Of a stretch of 15,535 bases of DNA, positions 6,445 through 13,024 are shown piece by piece; the stretch's first letter is position 1; the number at the start of each line of letters is the position of its first letter. The position numbers and the translations under genes were made by a program. The notes below the pieces were generated by a model. It searched no databases, had not been told where the DNA came from, and worked only from the letters and a program-made list of their open reading frames with translations. Source of the DNA: Betaproteobacteria bacterium (lineage in GTDB: Bacteria; Pseudomonadota; Gammaproteobacteria; Burkholderiales; UBA9220); the NCBI GenBank assembly GCA_003519965.1, contig DOVS01000276.1, positions 1 to 15,535 of the forward strand, given 5' to 3'.

Positions 6445-6938
6445 GACTCGTCCCCCGATCCGATTGGTTCGGAGACCACGGGCGGTGCGAAATGCAGCGC
6501 GCCGGCGATACGGTTCCAGACATTGATGGCGCCGACGGCGGCGGTTAGAAATGCGATCTCGGATTCCGAGAACTGTCCTTGCAATTCGATGTAGGCGGTG
6601 TCGGACACACCGTTTCCAGCCATCAATGTCAAGGCTTCTGTCCATGCCAGTGCAGTTCGCTCGCGCGCCGAAAATACGCCTGCATCGCGCCATGCGGCGA
6701 CCAAATCGAGTTTGGCGGAGCTTCCCCCGAGTTTGCGCGCCGCGTTCAAGTGATATTGTATGCAAAATGCGCAGCCGTTGATCTGCGAGGCCCTCAGCTT
6801 GACCAGTTCGGTCAGCGGTTTGTCGAGCCCCGAATCGTCGACGGCTTTGCCGAGGGCGGAGAGGGCGGCGGTTACGGCCGGAGCAATTTGACCATAGCGG
6901 CTCCTGTCTATGCGCGATGGATGGTCGAAAAGTTTCAT
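6441..6938 (-). CDS. Carboxymuconolactone decarboxylase (AhpD-like) family protein
   Basis: A 165-residue CMD-family protein with the AhpD core. The E-L-V-K-L-R-A-S-Q-I-N-G-C-A-F-C-I-Q-Y-H segment gives the redox pair Cys56/Cys59 with His63 and Glu45, the usual AhpD proton-relay layout. LAWTEALTLMAG (about 98-109) is the second family helix and INVWNRIAGALHF the C-terminal one. Members with CxxC and His are usually peroxidase-like alkylhydroperoxide-defence proteins, functioning in the cytoplasm, rather than true decarboxylases. AGGAAC precedes the ATG. It is divergent from a MarR gene with only 67 bases between starts and is coupled to a downstream GNAT gene. This arrangement suggests MarR control of a small stress or detoxification operon. 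Confidence 0.92.
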   Translation of the reverse strand: MKLFDHPSRIDRSRYGQIAPAVTAALSALGKAVDDSGLDKPLTELVKLRASQINGCAFCIQYHLNAARKLGGSSAKLDLVAAWRDAGVFSARERTALAWTEALTLMAGNGVSDTAYIELQGQFSESEIAFLTAAVGAINVWNRIAGALHFAPPVVSEPIGSGDES

Positions 6939-6961
6939 CGTATTGTTCCTATGTATGCGGG

Positions 6962-7007
6962 ATAATGTAAGTACTCTAACATAATGTTCGAATTCTTATA
7001 ATAATGT
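6962..7007. promoter_or_regulatory. Divergent operator/promoter region of the marR-CMD pair
   Basis: ATAATGT occurs three times in direct orientation at 6962, 6981 and 7001, spaced 19 and 20 bp, about two helical turns. The middle copy sits in a perfect 5-1-5 palindrome, AACAT-A-ATGTT (6978-6988). A consensus-like TATAAT (6997-7002) lies immediately before the marR GTG. That is too close for a normal leader if it is the -10 for marR, so either the message is leaderless, starting further in, or another -10 such as CATAAT (6980-6985) is used. The pattern fits autorepression by the MarR protein. Confidence 0.5.
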
Positions 7008-7482
7008 GAAAAAAACGCAACGTAACGCACCCTTACCCGCTGTTGGCGAAGGCAAGCGAGGGGAGCAAGGCCACATCGGCTATCTGCTAAGGCAAGCGGG
7101 CGCTGCCCACCGGCTCAGAATGGAGCGCGCGCTTACCGATCTCGCGGTAACGCTGCCGCAGTTCTCGGTGCTGACTATGCTCGTGGCCTATCCCGGCGCC
7201 TCCGGCGCCGATCTGGCGCGTCTGTCGTTGCTGACGCCACAAACGATGAGCGTCATCGTGTCGAACCTTGAGCGCAATGGTGCTGTTTCGCGCCGTCCGC
7301 ACGCGGTACATGGACGCATTCAACATATTGAGGTGACCGAGGCTGGTCGGCAGCTTCTGGCAAAATGCCGTGCTCGCGTCATATCGGTGGAAGAAGAGCT
7401 GCTGGCCGACATTTCTCGGGGCGATGAACAAATAATCAGGCGCTGGCTGGTGAAGGTGGCGCTGCACGATAACGTGGTTTGA
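7006..7482 (+). CDS. MarR family transcriptional regulator
   Basis: A 158-residue winged-helix regulator. Order: helix 1 (HIGYLLRQAGAAHRLRMERAL), helix 2 (LPQFSVLTMLVAYPGASGADLA), recognition helix (LTPQTMSVIVSNLERNGAVSR), the wing (RRPHAVHGRIQHIEVTEAGRQLL) and the C-terminal dimerisation helices. The N-terminal Cys used by OhrR-type peroxide sensors is absent; the only cysteine is at about position 125, so ligand sensing is more likely by a small molecule. The start is GTG with no visible ribosome site. Divergent orientation to the CMD-GNAT operon, with a repeat-rich 67-base spacer, makes those genes its probable targets. A strong terminator follows 56 bases after the stop. Confidence 0.93.
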   Translation: MKKTQRNAPLPAVGEGKRGEQGHIGYLLRQAGAAHRLRMERALTDLAVTLPQFSVLTMLVAYPGASGADLARLSLLTPQTMSVIVSNLERNGAVSRRPHAVHGRIQHIEVTEAGRQLLAKCRARVISVEEELLADISRGDEQIIRRWLVKVALHDNVV

Positions 7483-7538
7483 TTGCCAGCGGCCTGGCTG
7501 TTCAGCCTCCGGTGTGAGCCAATGAGGGCGCAATGGCG

Positions 7539-7576
7539 AAAAAGGGGCGCCGATTAAAGGGCGGCGTCCCCTTTTT
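7539..7576. terminator. Strong, near-symmetrical intrinsic terminator
   Basis: AAAAAGGGG (7539-7547) and CCCCTTTTT (7568-7576) form the outer stem, with an inner CGCCG/CGGCG pairing and a loop of about 10 nt. The right arm ends in five T bases, so it should end the marR transcript; the left A-run makes it able to work on the minus strand too. Confidence 0.85.
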
Positions 7577-7765
7577 CTCCATGTCCAATCGATGAGGATC
7601 CGCTGGCGACTCCCGCGAGTTTTCCCATGGGCGGTAGAATAAGCGGGGTGCGTATCTCAAAATCCAGCTTGAAACTTGATTGGGAGGGTGTGCCTGTGGG
7701 AATCCATTTCAGGTCTGGCTGCTGAAATCAGATGATGCGAGGCTGCAGGGGCGGCAACGGCTGCG

Positions 7766-7928
7766 GTGGCAAGGGTGTTCGCGCTGCCGGTAGAGGAGAA
7801 TAAGCAGGGCCGGACAGGCTTTATCGCCTGGGCCGATGCCTATCTGAAGAGCCATGAAGGGCGGACCCTATCGGTATCGCGGCATCGACGGGTACGGGGC
7901 GCGCTGCGCGGTTTTTCGCCGCGGCTGA
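7766..7928 (+). pseudogene. Frameshifted relic of a small conserved hypothetical protein
   Basis: Frame one reads ARVFALPVEENKQGRTGFIA then WADAYLKSHEG. A +1 shift near 7860 continues as PYRYRGIDGYGARCAVFRRG and a stop (7926-7928). The N-K-Q-x-x-F-x-x-W-x-x-x-YL block followed by a YGARCAV motif resembles, from memory, a widespread family of short bacterial proteins of unknown function in which both parts lie in one frame. No start codon with a ribosome site is seen and the N-terminal part is missing. Identification is tentative and the function of the family is not known to me. The remainder of 7483-7999 holds the terminator at 7539-7576 and no other gene. Confidence 0.4.
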
Positions 7929-7999
7929 ACGCAACCGTTCGCGTTGCCGGATGTGCGATGGTTCTGGCTTGATCCGAATAATGACTAGGAATTCGCCGT

Positions 8000-8908
8000 T
8001 TGAACGATGATACGCCGCGCCCGCCTCGCGGGCGCTTCGCGCCGACGCCCAATGGGCCGTTGCATTTCGGTTCGCTGACGGCTGCCGTGGGCAGCTTCTT
8101 GCACGCCCGTTCACGGGGCGGCGAATGGCTGGTGCGCATGGAGGATATCGACCGGCCGCGAGTGGTTCCCGGCGCGGCGGACGCTATTTTGCGGTTGCTG
8201 GAGGCCTATGGCATGACGTGGGATGGGCCGGTGATGATTCAAAGCATGCGGGACGAGGTTTACCGCGCCGCGCTAGATGCACTGGACGCCGCCGGAGCGG
8301 TTTATCCGTGCGGTTGTTCCCGTAGGGAGATCGCCGACTCCAACCTGAACGGCCAGCGAGGATCGGTGTATCCAGGGACTTGCCGCGAGGGTTTGCCGCC
8401 GGGCCGCGCGCCGCGCTCGTTGCGTGTGCGCACTGCTGGCGCGGTGGTGGCGTTCGACGATTTGCTGCAAGGGCGTATTTGCCAGACATTGGACGTCGAA
8501 GCGGGGGATTTCGTGGTGCGCCGGGCCGATCGATCATTCGCTTACCAGTTGGCGGTGGTCGTGGACGATGCCGAGCAGGGGGTTACCGAGGTGGTGCGCG
8601 GCGCCGATTTACTGGGTTCGACGCCGCGTCAGGTTCATTTGCAGCGGTTATTGGAATTGCCCACGCCCGTCTATGCTCATTTGCCGGTGGCGGTGAATGT
8701 CCGGGGCGAAAAACTGAGTAAGCAGACCCATGCGCCGGCGTTGGATAGCCGCCAGCCGGCAGCGGCGTTATGGGCGGCGCTGCACTTTCTTCGTCAAGAG
8801 CCGCCCAGGGAGATCGCGCGCGCCGATGTGGCGACGGTCTGGCAATGGGCGCTTGCCAACTGGCGGACGGAGGCGGTTGCCGGTATTGCCGCCGCGCCCG
8901 CGCCTTAG
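8000..8908 (+). CDS. gluQ: Glutamyl-Q tRNA(Asp) synthetase (GluQ-RS)
   Basis: A 302-residue truncated glutamyl-tRNA-synthetase paralogue that attaches glutamate to queuosine at position 34 of tRNA(Asp), a cytoplasmic tRNA-modification step not feeding translation directly. Class I signatures: GRFAPTPNGPLHFGSL with the HIGH equivalent HFGS (22-25), and KLSKQ (238-242) for KMSKS. The zinc site C104-x-C106 with Y124-x3-C128 separates it from normal GltX, and the anticodon-binding domain is absent as expected for the family length of about 300. FAYQLAVVVDDAEQGVTEVV is the usual active-site block. Start is TTG at 8000, with AGGA about ten bases upstream. The common gammaproteobacterial neighbour dksA is not adjacent. 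Confidence 0.97.
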   Translation: MNDDTPRPPRGRFAPTPNGPLHFGSLTAAVGSFLHARSRGGEWLVRMEDIDRPRVVPGAADAILRLLEAYGMTWDGPVMIQSMRDEVYRAALDALDAAGAVYPCGCSRREIADSNLNGQRGSVYPGTCREGLPPGRAPRSLRVRTAGAVVAFDDLLQGRICQTLDVEAGDFVVRRADRSFAYQLAVVVDDAEQGVTEVVRGADLLGSTPRQVHLQRLLELPTPVYAHLPVAVNVRGEKLSKQTHAPALDSRQPAAALWAALHFLRQEPPREIARADVATVWQWALANWRTEAVAGIAAAPAP

Positions 8909-9091
8909 GCGGTATGGGTGTTTTCCCGATTGTGGATTTCCTGCTTGTCGTTGTTAAGGCGTAAGCTTCCCCGTCAAGAGGACAGAGCATCAGTAGACTT
9001 TTCTGTGTTCTGGTTTCCCGGTACTGTAAGAGCGGCATGCCGTCGCGCCCGGCGGAGCTTATACCCAATTCCATTAGTCGGGTATTGCCGC

Positions 9092-9097
9092 TATAAT
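9092..9097 (+). promoter_or_regulatory. Consensus -10 box before the small conserved gene pair
   Basis: TATAAT lies 36 bases upstream of the ATG at 9133. At 17-bp spacing the -35 position reads TTCCAT (9069-9074), a weak match. The remaining gap 8909-9132 contains nothing else I recognise. An octamer CCCAATTC occurs on both sides of the -10 box (9064 and 9108), which may be coincidental. Confidence 0.5.
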
Positions 9098-9132
9098 GCG
9101 GGCGTATCCCAATTCTTCGACGGAGAACCGCT

Positions 9133-9360
9133 ATGCCGTATTATGTATATAAAATCATTCCACCCTTCAAGCAGCTGGAGTGGGTTCACACGTTTGAAAA
9201 GTACAAGGAAGCGAGCGCGCAGGCTAAAATAATGCGGGCCGCCATGACGCCGCGGGATAATTACACGATAAAGATTATTTTCGCGGGAAATCCGTTGCAG
9301 GCCGAGGATCTGCTTTCCCAGGAGCGCGAGCCGGAGCCGATGATCGGAGATGATTACTAA
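9133..9360 (+). CDS. Small conserved hypothetical protein (MPYYVYKI family)
   Basis: A 75-residue soluble protein beginning MPYYVYKIIPPFKQLEWV and ending in an acidic tail (EREPEPMIGDDY). The alternating strand-helix-strand layout, YYVYKI / KYKEASAQAKIMRAAM / YTIKIIFAG, suggests one compact alpha-beta domain. I recognise the opening as a small conserved protein found in beta- and gammaproteobacteria with no assigned function. GGAGAA lies seven bases before the ATG, and a -10 box lies upstream. It precedes another conserved unknown by 77 bases with no terminator, so the two are probably co-transcribed. I infer no biochemical role. Confidence 0.85.
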   Translation: MPYYVYKIIPPFKQLEWVHTFEKYKEASAQAKIMRAAMTPRDNYTIKIIFAGNPLQAEDLLSQEREPEPMIGDDY

Positions 9361-9437
9361 GTATCGGCGCTCATTGCCGCCATGCGCGACGGTGACGGCG
9401 TTGATGCGGGATGGCCGGATAACCCGGCGGAGGTTCA

Positions 9438-9887
9438 ATGGACGAGAATGCGTACCGCAATACTTTTAGCGCCATTAATCAAATTACTTGTCCGTTCGAG
9501 AAGGCGGTGCTTTCCCGGCGTGTGGATTGCGAGAAGTTAGTGCGCATTAATATTGCGGAACGAGAGGCGGCGGGATGCAGTTCGTTAACCGCGCAGGAAC
9601 ATTGCGACGGCTTACTGGCGCATTTGCGGCGGAACGCCTTGTTTGCCCTGCATCTTACCCACGCGGAGGCCGTACTGCCTCACGCCAAGGAAATGAAAGT
9701 GCAGTGCGGCGGCTTGCTGGGGTTGCAGGCGCAACTGTTTCCCGCATCGGCCGACGCGGCGCGGGTGGACAATGTCTATATTTTGGTAAAGGCCGCGCTG
9801 GAGCGGTTCGGCGGGGTGGAGAATATCCCCTATCAAGAAATCGTCAAAGCGGTTTCCGCCTTTGAGCTACGCCGTCCACATCGGTAA
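9438..9887 (+). CDS. Conserved hypothetical protein with four to five cysteines
   Basis: A 149-residue, predicted soluble helical protein. Cysteines at 18, 31, 47, 56 and 90 sit in a recognisable pattern: N-x-I-T-C-P-F-E-K-A-V-L-S-R-R-x-D-C, EREAAGCSSLTA and EHCDGLL. The AVLPHAKEMKVQCGGLLGLQ block (78-97) and the (D)NVYILVKAALERFGG-x-E helix follow. The four N-terminal cysteines could bind a metal or an Fe-S cluster, but this is inference from spacing alone. From memory similar proteins occur beside the MPYYVYKI-type gene in other proteobacteria, matching the pair here. Ribosome site GGAGG precedes the ATG. It converges with the small gene at 9950-10138 across a REP-like palindrome. Confidence 0.85.
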   Translation: MDENAYRNTFSAINQITCPFEKAVLSRRVDCEKLVRINIAEREAAGCSSLTAQEHCDGLLAHLRRNALFALHLTHAEAVLPHAKEMKVQCGGLLGLQAQLFPASADAARVDNVYILVKAALERFGGVENIPYQEIVKAVSAFELRRPHR

Positions 9888-9916
9888 CGATTCGCAGCGC
9901 CGGCGGCTCGATGCGC

Positions 9917-9951
9917 TCCCCCGGCTTCGCGGGGAATCCCGTCCTGGATTC
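9917..9951. repeat. REP-like double palindrome between convergent genes
   Basis: TCCCC...GGGGA forms an imperfect hairpin around GGCTTCG (9917-9935), followed directly by GAATCC-CGTCCT-GGATTC (9934-9951), a perfect 6-bp stem. The wording CCCCGGCTTCGCGGGGAATC followed by GTCCTGGATTC is very like common proteobacterial REP/BIME elements. It lies between convergent stop codons, the usual location for REPs, and slightly overlaps the end of the minus-strand gene. Confidence 0.55.
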
Positions 9952-10138
9952 AAGGATGGTCGTAAACGGCCATGATCGCTTGAAGCTCCGCTAGCACCCA
10001 GCGGCGCTCTTCGTTGTTTAGGGCGCTGACTTCGGGCGGCCATTCGCCTTGTTTCATCCAGTCGATGATTCTCGATACGTCGAGGCATCCTTTTTGACAA
10101 ATGGTTTCGATCGCATGGTCGGCTTCTTTCTGATTCAT
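9950..10138 (-). CDS. Small conserved hypothetical protein with a Cys-x3-Cys pair
   Basis: A 62-residue acidic helical protein, MNQKEADHAIETICQKGCLD at the start (Cys14, Cys18) and a C-terminal helix RRWVLAELQAIMAVYDHP. It resembles short uncharacterised gammaproteobacterial proteins that open with an EAD-x-x-I-x-x-IC-x-KGC block and end in LAELKAIMAVY. No function is assigned. The start is set at ATG 10136-10138 because the family resemblance begins there; an in-frame TTG at 10156 would add six residues. Neither has a clear ribosome site. The larger overlapping frame on the same strand is arginine-rich and judged a shadow. Confidence 0.7.
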   Translation of the reverse strand: MNQKEADHAIETICQKGCLDVSRIIDWMKQGEWPPEVSALNNEERRWVLAELQAIMAVYDHP

Positions 10139-10452
10139 GATGGATAGCACAAGCAAAGGTTAACGTAAGGCCAGGGGAATGATAAAGGAAAACTCGGTCC
10201 GGTGGGAGCCGGGGTGGTTGGACGGCCATGAGGCCTTCCGGGGAATCCGGCGGTGCGCCGCGCGGCCTGCGAGGCCATGCCGATGGGCGATGGCGGTGAT
10301 TCTTGCGTGTTCCGGTTTCGTGGAAAGCCATATGCGGCGGCCATTCCGCGATTCAAAAAACACAGGCGCGGTTTCGCCGGCATCATTTTTGATGTCATGG
10401 CGTGGCGGATGACTTGCCGTGCTAAACGCGACGTTTAACGACACTAGGGTTT
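10139..10452. other. Intergenic region before hslO, with 15-bp palindrome
   Basis: A 314-base divergent gap between the small minus-strand gene and hslO. No gene is supported; the frames present are proline- and arginine-rich with no ribosome sites. The one clear structure is TAAACG-CGA-CGTTTA (10423-10437), a perfect 6-3-6 inverted repeat ending 15 bases before the hslO start, where it could act as an operator or as a 5' UTR hairpin. A GGGGAATCCGG stretch near 10238 resembles part of the REP-like element at 9917-9951. Confidence 0.4.
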
Positions 10453-11334
10453 ATGGATTCTCACGATATTTTGCAACGTTTTGTTTTTGAGCACGAGCCA
10501 GTGCGCGGCGAATACGTACACCTGGACGCTACCTGGGCGGCGGTGCTGGCGCGCCACGATTATCCCGCGCCATTGCGTATTTTACTTGGGGAGATGATGG
10601 CGGCGGCGGCGTTATTGTCCGCTACGCTCAAGTTTAACGGTTCCCTGATTATGCAGCTCCAAGGCGGAGGGCCGGTGAGCCTGGCCGTCGTCGAATGCAC
10701 CGACGGCTTGACGATGCGCGCTACCGCTAAGTGGCGCGGGGCGTTGCAGGACGGCGGCGGTTTGCGGCAGTTGGTGGGGAATGCAGGCCATTTCGCTATT
10801 ACCATTAGCCCTCAGGACGGAGGACAGGCCTACCAGGGAATCGTAGCGTTGGAAGGAAACAATATGGCGGAGATATTGGCGCGCTATATGCGACATTCCG
10901 AGCAGTTGGAAACGTGTTTTCAGCTAACGGCGGATGGCGAGCGCGCGGCGGGGATGCTGCTCCAGCGCATGCCGGGAGAAGCCGGGGAAGACCCGGACGC
11001 CTGGAATCGCGCAGAACGCCTAGCGTCGACCTTGACTGACGCCGAGCTCATTGGCTTGCAGTTGCGCGAGATATTGCATCGCCTTTACCACGAGGAAGAC
11101 TTGCGATTGTTCGACCCCCTGCCGGTAGCCTTTGGCTGCCATTGCACTCGTCAACGCGTGGCGGGGGTGTTGCGCATGCTTGGCTACGATGAAGTGAAAA
11201 AGTTGCTGGCCGAGCACGGCGCGGTTGAGGCGGATTGTGAATTTTGCAACCAACACTACCGTTTCGACGCGGTGGATACGGAGCAAGTATTCGCGTCGGA
11301 AATTCTCGCCGCACCGGCGCAAGGGCGGCATTAG
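10453..11334 (+). CDS. hslO: Hsp33 redox-activated chaperone
   Basis: A 293-residue Hsp33, matching the E. coli length. It is a cytoplasmic holdase kept inactive by zinc and switched on by oxidative unfolding. The C-terminal zinc site is complete: C229-x-C231 in FGCHCTRQRV and C262-x2-C265 in DCEFCNQHYRFD, spaced 30 residues apart as usual. The N-terminal domain shows HLDATWAAVL, LLGEMMAAAALLSATLKF and the GGGPVSLAVVEC segment; the linker has LREILHRLYHEEDLRLFDP. The ATG follows TAGGG with a rather short spacing of three bases. It converges with the SLC13-family permease gene with just 25 bases between stop codons. Confidence 0.98.
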   Translation: MDSHDILQRFVFEHEPVRGEYVHLDATWAAVLARHDYPAPLRILLGEMMAAAALLSATLKFNGSLIMQLQGGGPVSLAVVECTDGLTMRATAKWRGALQDGGGLRQLVGNAGHFAITISPQDGGQAYQGIVALEGNNMAEILARYMRHSEQLETCFQLTADGERAAGMLLQRMPGEAGEDPDAWNRAERLASTLTDAELIGLQLREILHRLYHEEDLRLFDPLPVAFGCHCTRQRVAGVLRMLGYDEVKKLLAEHGAVEADCEFCNQHYRFDAVDTEQVFASEILAAPAQGRH

Positions 11335-11348
11335 GCGCGTTAACGCGC
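11335..11348. repeat. Perfect 14-bp palindrome between convergent stops
   Basis: GCGCGTT-AACGCGC lies directly after the hslO stop in the 25-base gap shared with the permease gene. It could fold in either transcript and help termination or protect the 3' end, but no T-run follows on either strand, so it is not a canonical intrinsic terminator. Confidence 0.4.
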
Positions 11349-11359
11349 GCCGCCGCTAG

Positions 11360-12766
11360 TTAAATCCACCCGAGCAGCCGCCACCACAGAAAGTCCAGCG
11401 GCAACAGAATAATAATAGTCACCGCCGCCAGCGCCAGGCTGAGTTTAACCGCGGGTTTCATCGACAGGCCGCCCAATTGCATGGCCACCACCAGCGGCGC
11501 CGATTCGTAAGGCAGCAAGGTAGTGGAAAATCCCACGACTTGCGACATGAGCACGGTGTGCAGCGGCAGCCCCGAAGCCAGGGCGAATTTTCCGGCGAGG
11601 GGGGTCAATACGGCAGGCACGCCGGGCAGAGTGGTCACTAGCCCCAGTGTACTGGCGATGGCGACCAATACTGTGAAATTGTGTCCGTTCTCGCCTTTTT
11701 TCAGCGGCAGCAGCGTTTGCATGCCGTGGGCGAGCAGGTCGCCGAGCCCGGAATGGGCGACCAGAGCGCCGAGTCCGAGGATGCCGGCGACAAAAAACAG
11801 CGAACGGTAATTCAACTCGTTGAACGCGCGAGGCGGCAGGACGCCGATGCCGGGAAGCAGGCAAATCAGCCCGGCGCCCAGACTCACCCAGGCGGGAGAG
11901 ATATGATGGAGCGAGTCGGTCATCCACAACGCCAGCGCCAGGATGAGCACCGCCGCCAGTCTACGCTGCCTCCACGATAGCGGGGCGGCGGCTGTTGCCG
12001 CCGCTGGCGGGGCGAGCCGCGGCCGGTCGGGGTAAAGCCACACAATCAAGCCGACGATAACCAAGGATTTCAGCAGCCCAAGCACCGGGAAATGCAGCAG
12101 CAGATAGCTGCCGTAAGTCGGCGTGAAATGGTAGAGCGTTTCCGATGCGCCGATTAGCACCATATTCGGTACATTAGCCGGCAAAATAGCGAAAGGGGGG
12201 ACGTGGCTGCCAAAGGCCGCCGCGAGCACTAAGCCGGTACGGCCCTTGCTGCCGGCGGCAAAGCCGAAGCGGTCGGCGAGCGCCAACGCTATCGGGATCA
12301 GCAGCACCACTCTCCCGATCGACGACGGCATCAGAAATCCGAGCAGCACGCCAATGGCGACCATGCCGCCGATAATCGTGGCGTAACGGTTGCCCAAGCG
12401 GGCGGTCATCCGGTTGGCGATCCGCTCTCCCAGGCCGGTATGGTTAAGCGCGGCGCCAATGGCGAGGCCGCCAAAAATCAACCACAGCGCACCTGCCGCA
12501 AAACCGGAAAAAATCACGGACGGCGGTGCGACCGAAAACAGCATGGCGAGCAGGAAAAAGGCCAGCGCCGTCAGATATTCAGGCAATGCGGCGGTTGCCC
12601 ATAGGGCGATGGCGAAAATGACCAAGGCCGCCGCTTTGGCTTCGTGGGGCGGTAATGCGGCGGGTGGGCATAGCGCGAGGCAGCCCGCGCCCAGGATTGC
12701 CGCTAGCGCCGCTAACCGGCCGGGAGAGTGGAATACCGCTGCAAGCGGGGGAGATAAGCGTTTCAT
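11360..12766 (-). CDS. SLC13/DASS family anion permease
   Basis: A 468-residue polytopic inner-membrane protein with about 11-12 hydrophobic segments and an internal repeat, consistent with divalent anion:Na+ symporters (DASS/SLC13, CitT and INDY group). Matches include LWATAALPEYLTALAFFLLA, LIFGGLAIGAALNHTGLG and, in the second half, NYRSLFFVAGILGLGALVAHSGL. The helix-hairpin loops that usually carry Ser-Asn-Thr for sodium and carboxylate binding read MPSSIGR (146-152) and LPGVPAVLTP (380-389) here, so substrate or coupling ion may differ. Start ATG 12764-12766 is preferred because AAGGTG sits six bases upstream; a GTG at 12802 adds 12 residues without a ribosome site. A LysR gene lies upstream on the same strand. 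The transported substrate is not determinable. Confidence 0.88.
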   Translation of the reverse strand: MKRLSPPLAAVFHSPGRLAALAAILGAGCLALCPPAALPPHEAKAAALVIFAIALWATAALPEYLTALAFFLLAMLFSVAPPSVIFSGFAAGALWLIFGGLAIGAALNHTGLGERIANRMTARLGNRYATIIGGMVAIGVLLGFLMPSSIGRVVLLIPIALALADRFGFAAGSKGRTGLVLAAAFGSHVPPFAILPANVPNMVLIGASETLYHFTPTYGSYLLLHFPVLGLLKSLVIVGLIVWLYPDRPRLAPPAAATAAAPLSWRQRRLAAVLILALALWMTDSLHHISPAWVSLGAGLICLLPGIGVLPPRAFNELNYRSLFFVAGILGLGALVAHSGLGDLLAHGMQTLLPLKKGENGHNFTVLVAIASTLGLVTTLPGVPAVLTPLAGKFALASGLPLHTVLMSQVVGFSTTLLPYESAPLVVAMQLGGLSMKPAVKLSLALAAVTIIILLPLDFLWWRLLGWI

Positions 12767-12783
12767 CGACGACACCTTACTGT

Positions 12784-12796
12784 TTTTCCGGGAAAA
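12784..12796. promoter_or_regulatory. Perfect 13-bp palindrome upstream of the permease
   Basis: TTTTCC-G-GGAAAA is a perfect 6-1-6 inverted repeat 18 bases before the permease start, in the 258-base gap (12767-13024) downstream of the LysR gene. It would lie in the 5' leader or at the promoter and is a candidate regulator site. Nothing else in the gap is recognised. Confidence 0.35.
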
Positions 12797-13024
12797 CCGC
12801 ACGGGAAGGCGCGGTTATTAACGGTCTGTTTGTGCACTGCGCCGCCTAAGGCGCGTAGCGCAATCGATCAATATTGGTAGGGATTATGTGATTGCCGGAA
12901 CGCTAAAAGCCAATGGTATTTTCCGAGGGGGGTATCGGGAAAGCTGAGGTCGGCGGCGGCGCGTGCGGCGGAAATTTCCCCAAGGCGGCGCCAGCCGCCA
13001 GGGACAATCGTCGCATGGCTGTGC

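Noticed and set aside
6445..6765. Long N-terminal extension of the GNAT frame
   Set aside because: It runs through the CMD gene in another frame, is arginine-rich, and the ATGA overlap with a proper start at 6444 explains the acetyltransferase.
7735..7770. Direct repeat-like GGGGCGGCAACGGCTGC segment
   Set aside because: Short, imperfect and compositional; no third copy, so no repeat array or CRISPR-like structure.
9867..10331. 154-residue minus-strand frame across the small conserved gene
   Set aside because: Low-complexity arginine/serine/proline translation; the 62-residue frame beneath it has family-like sequence.
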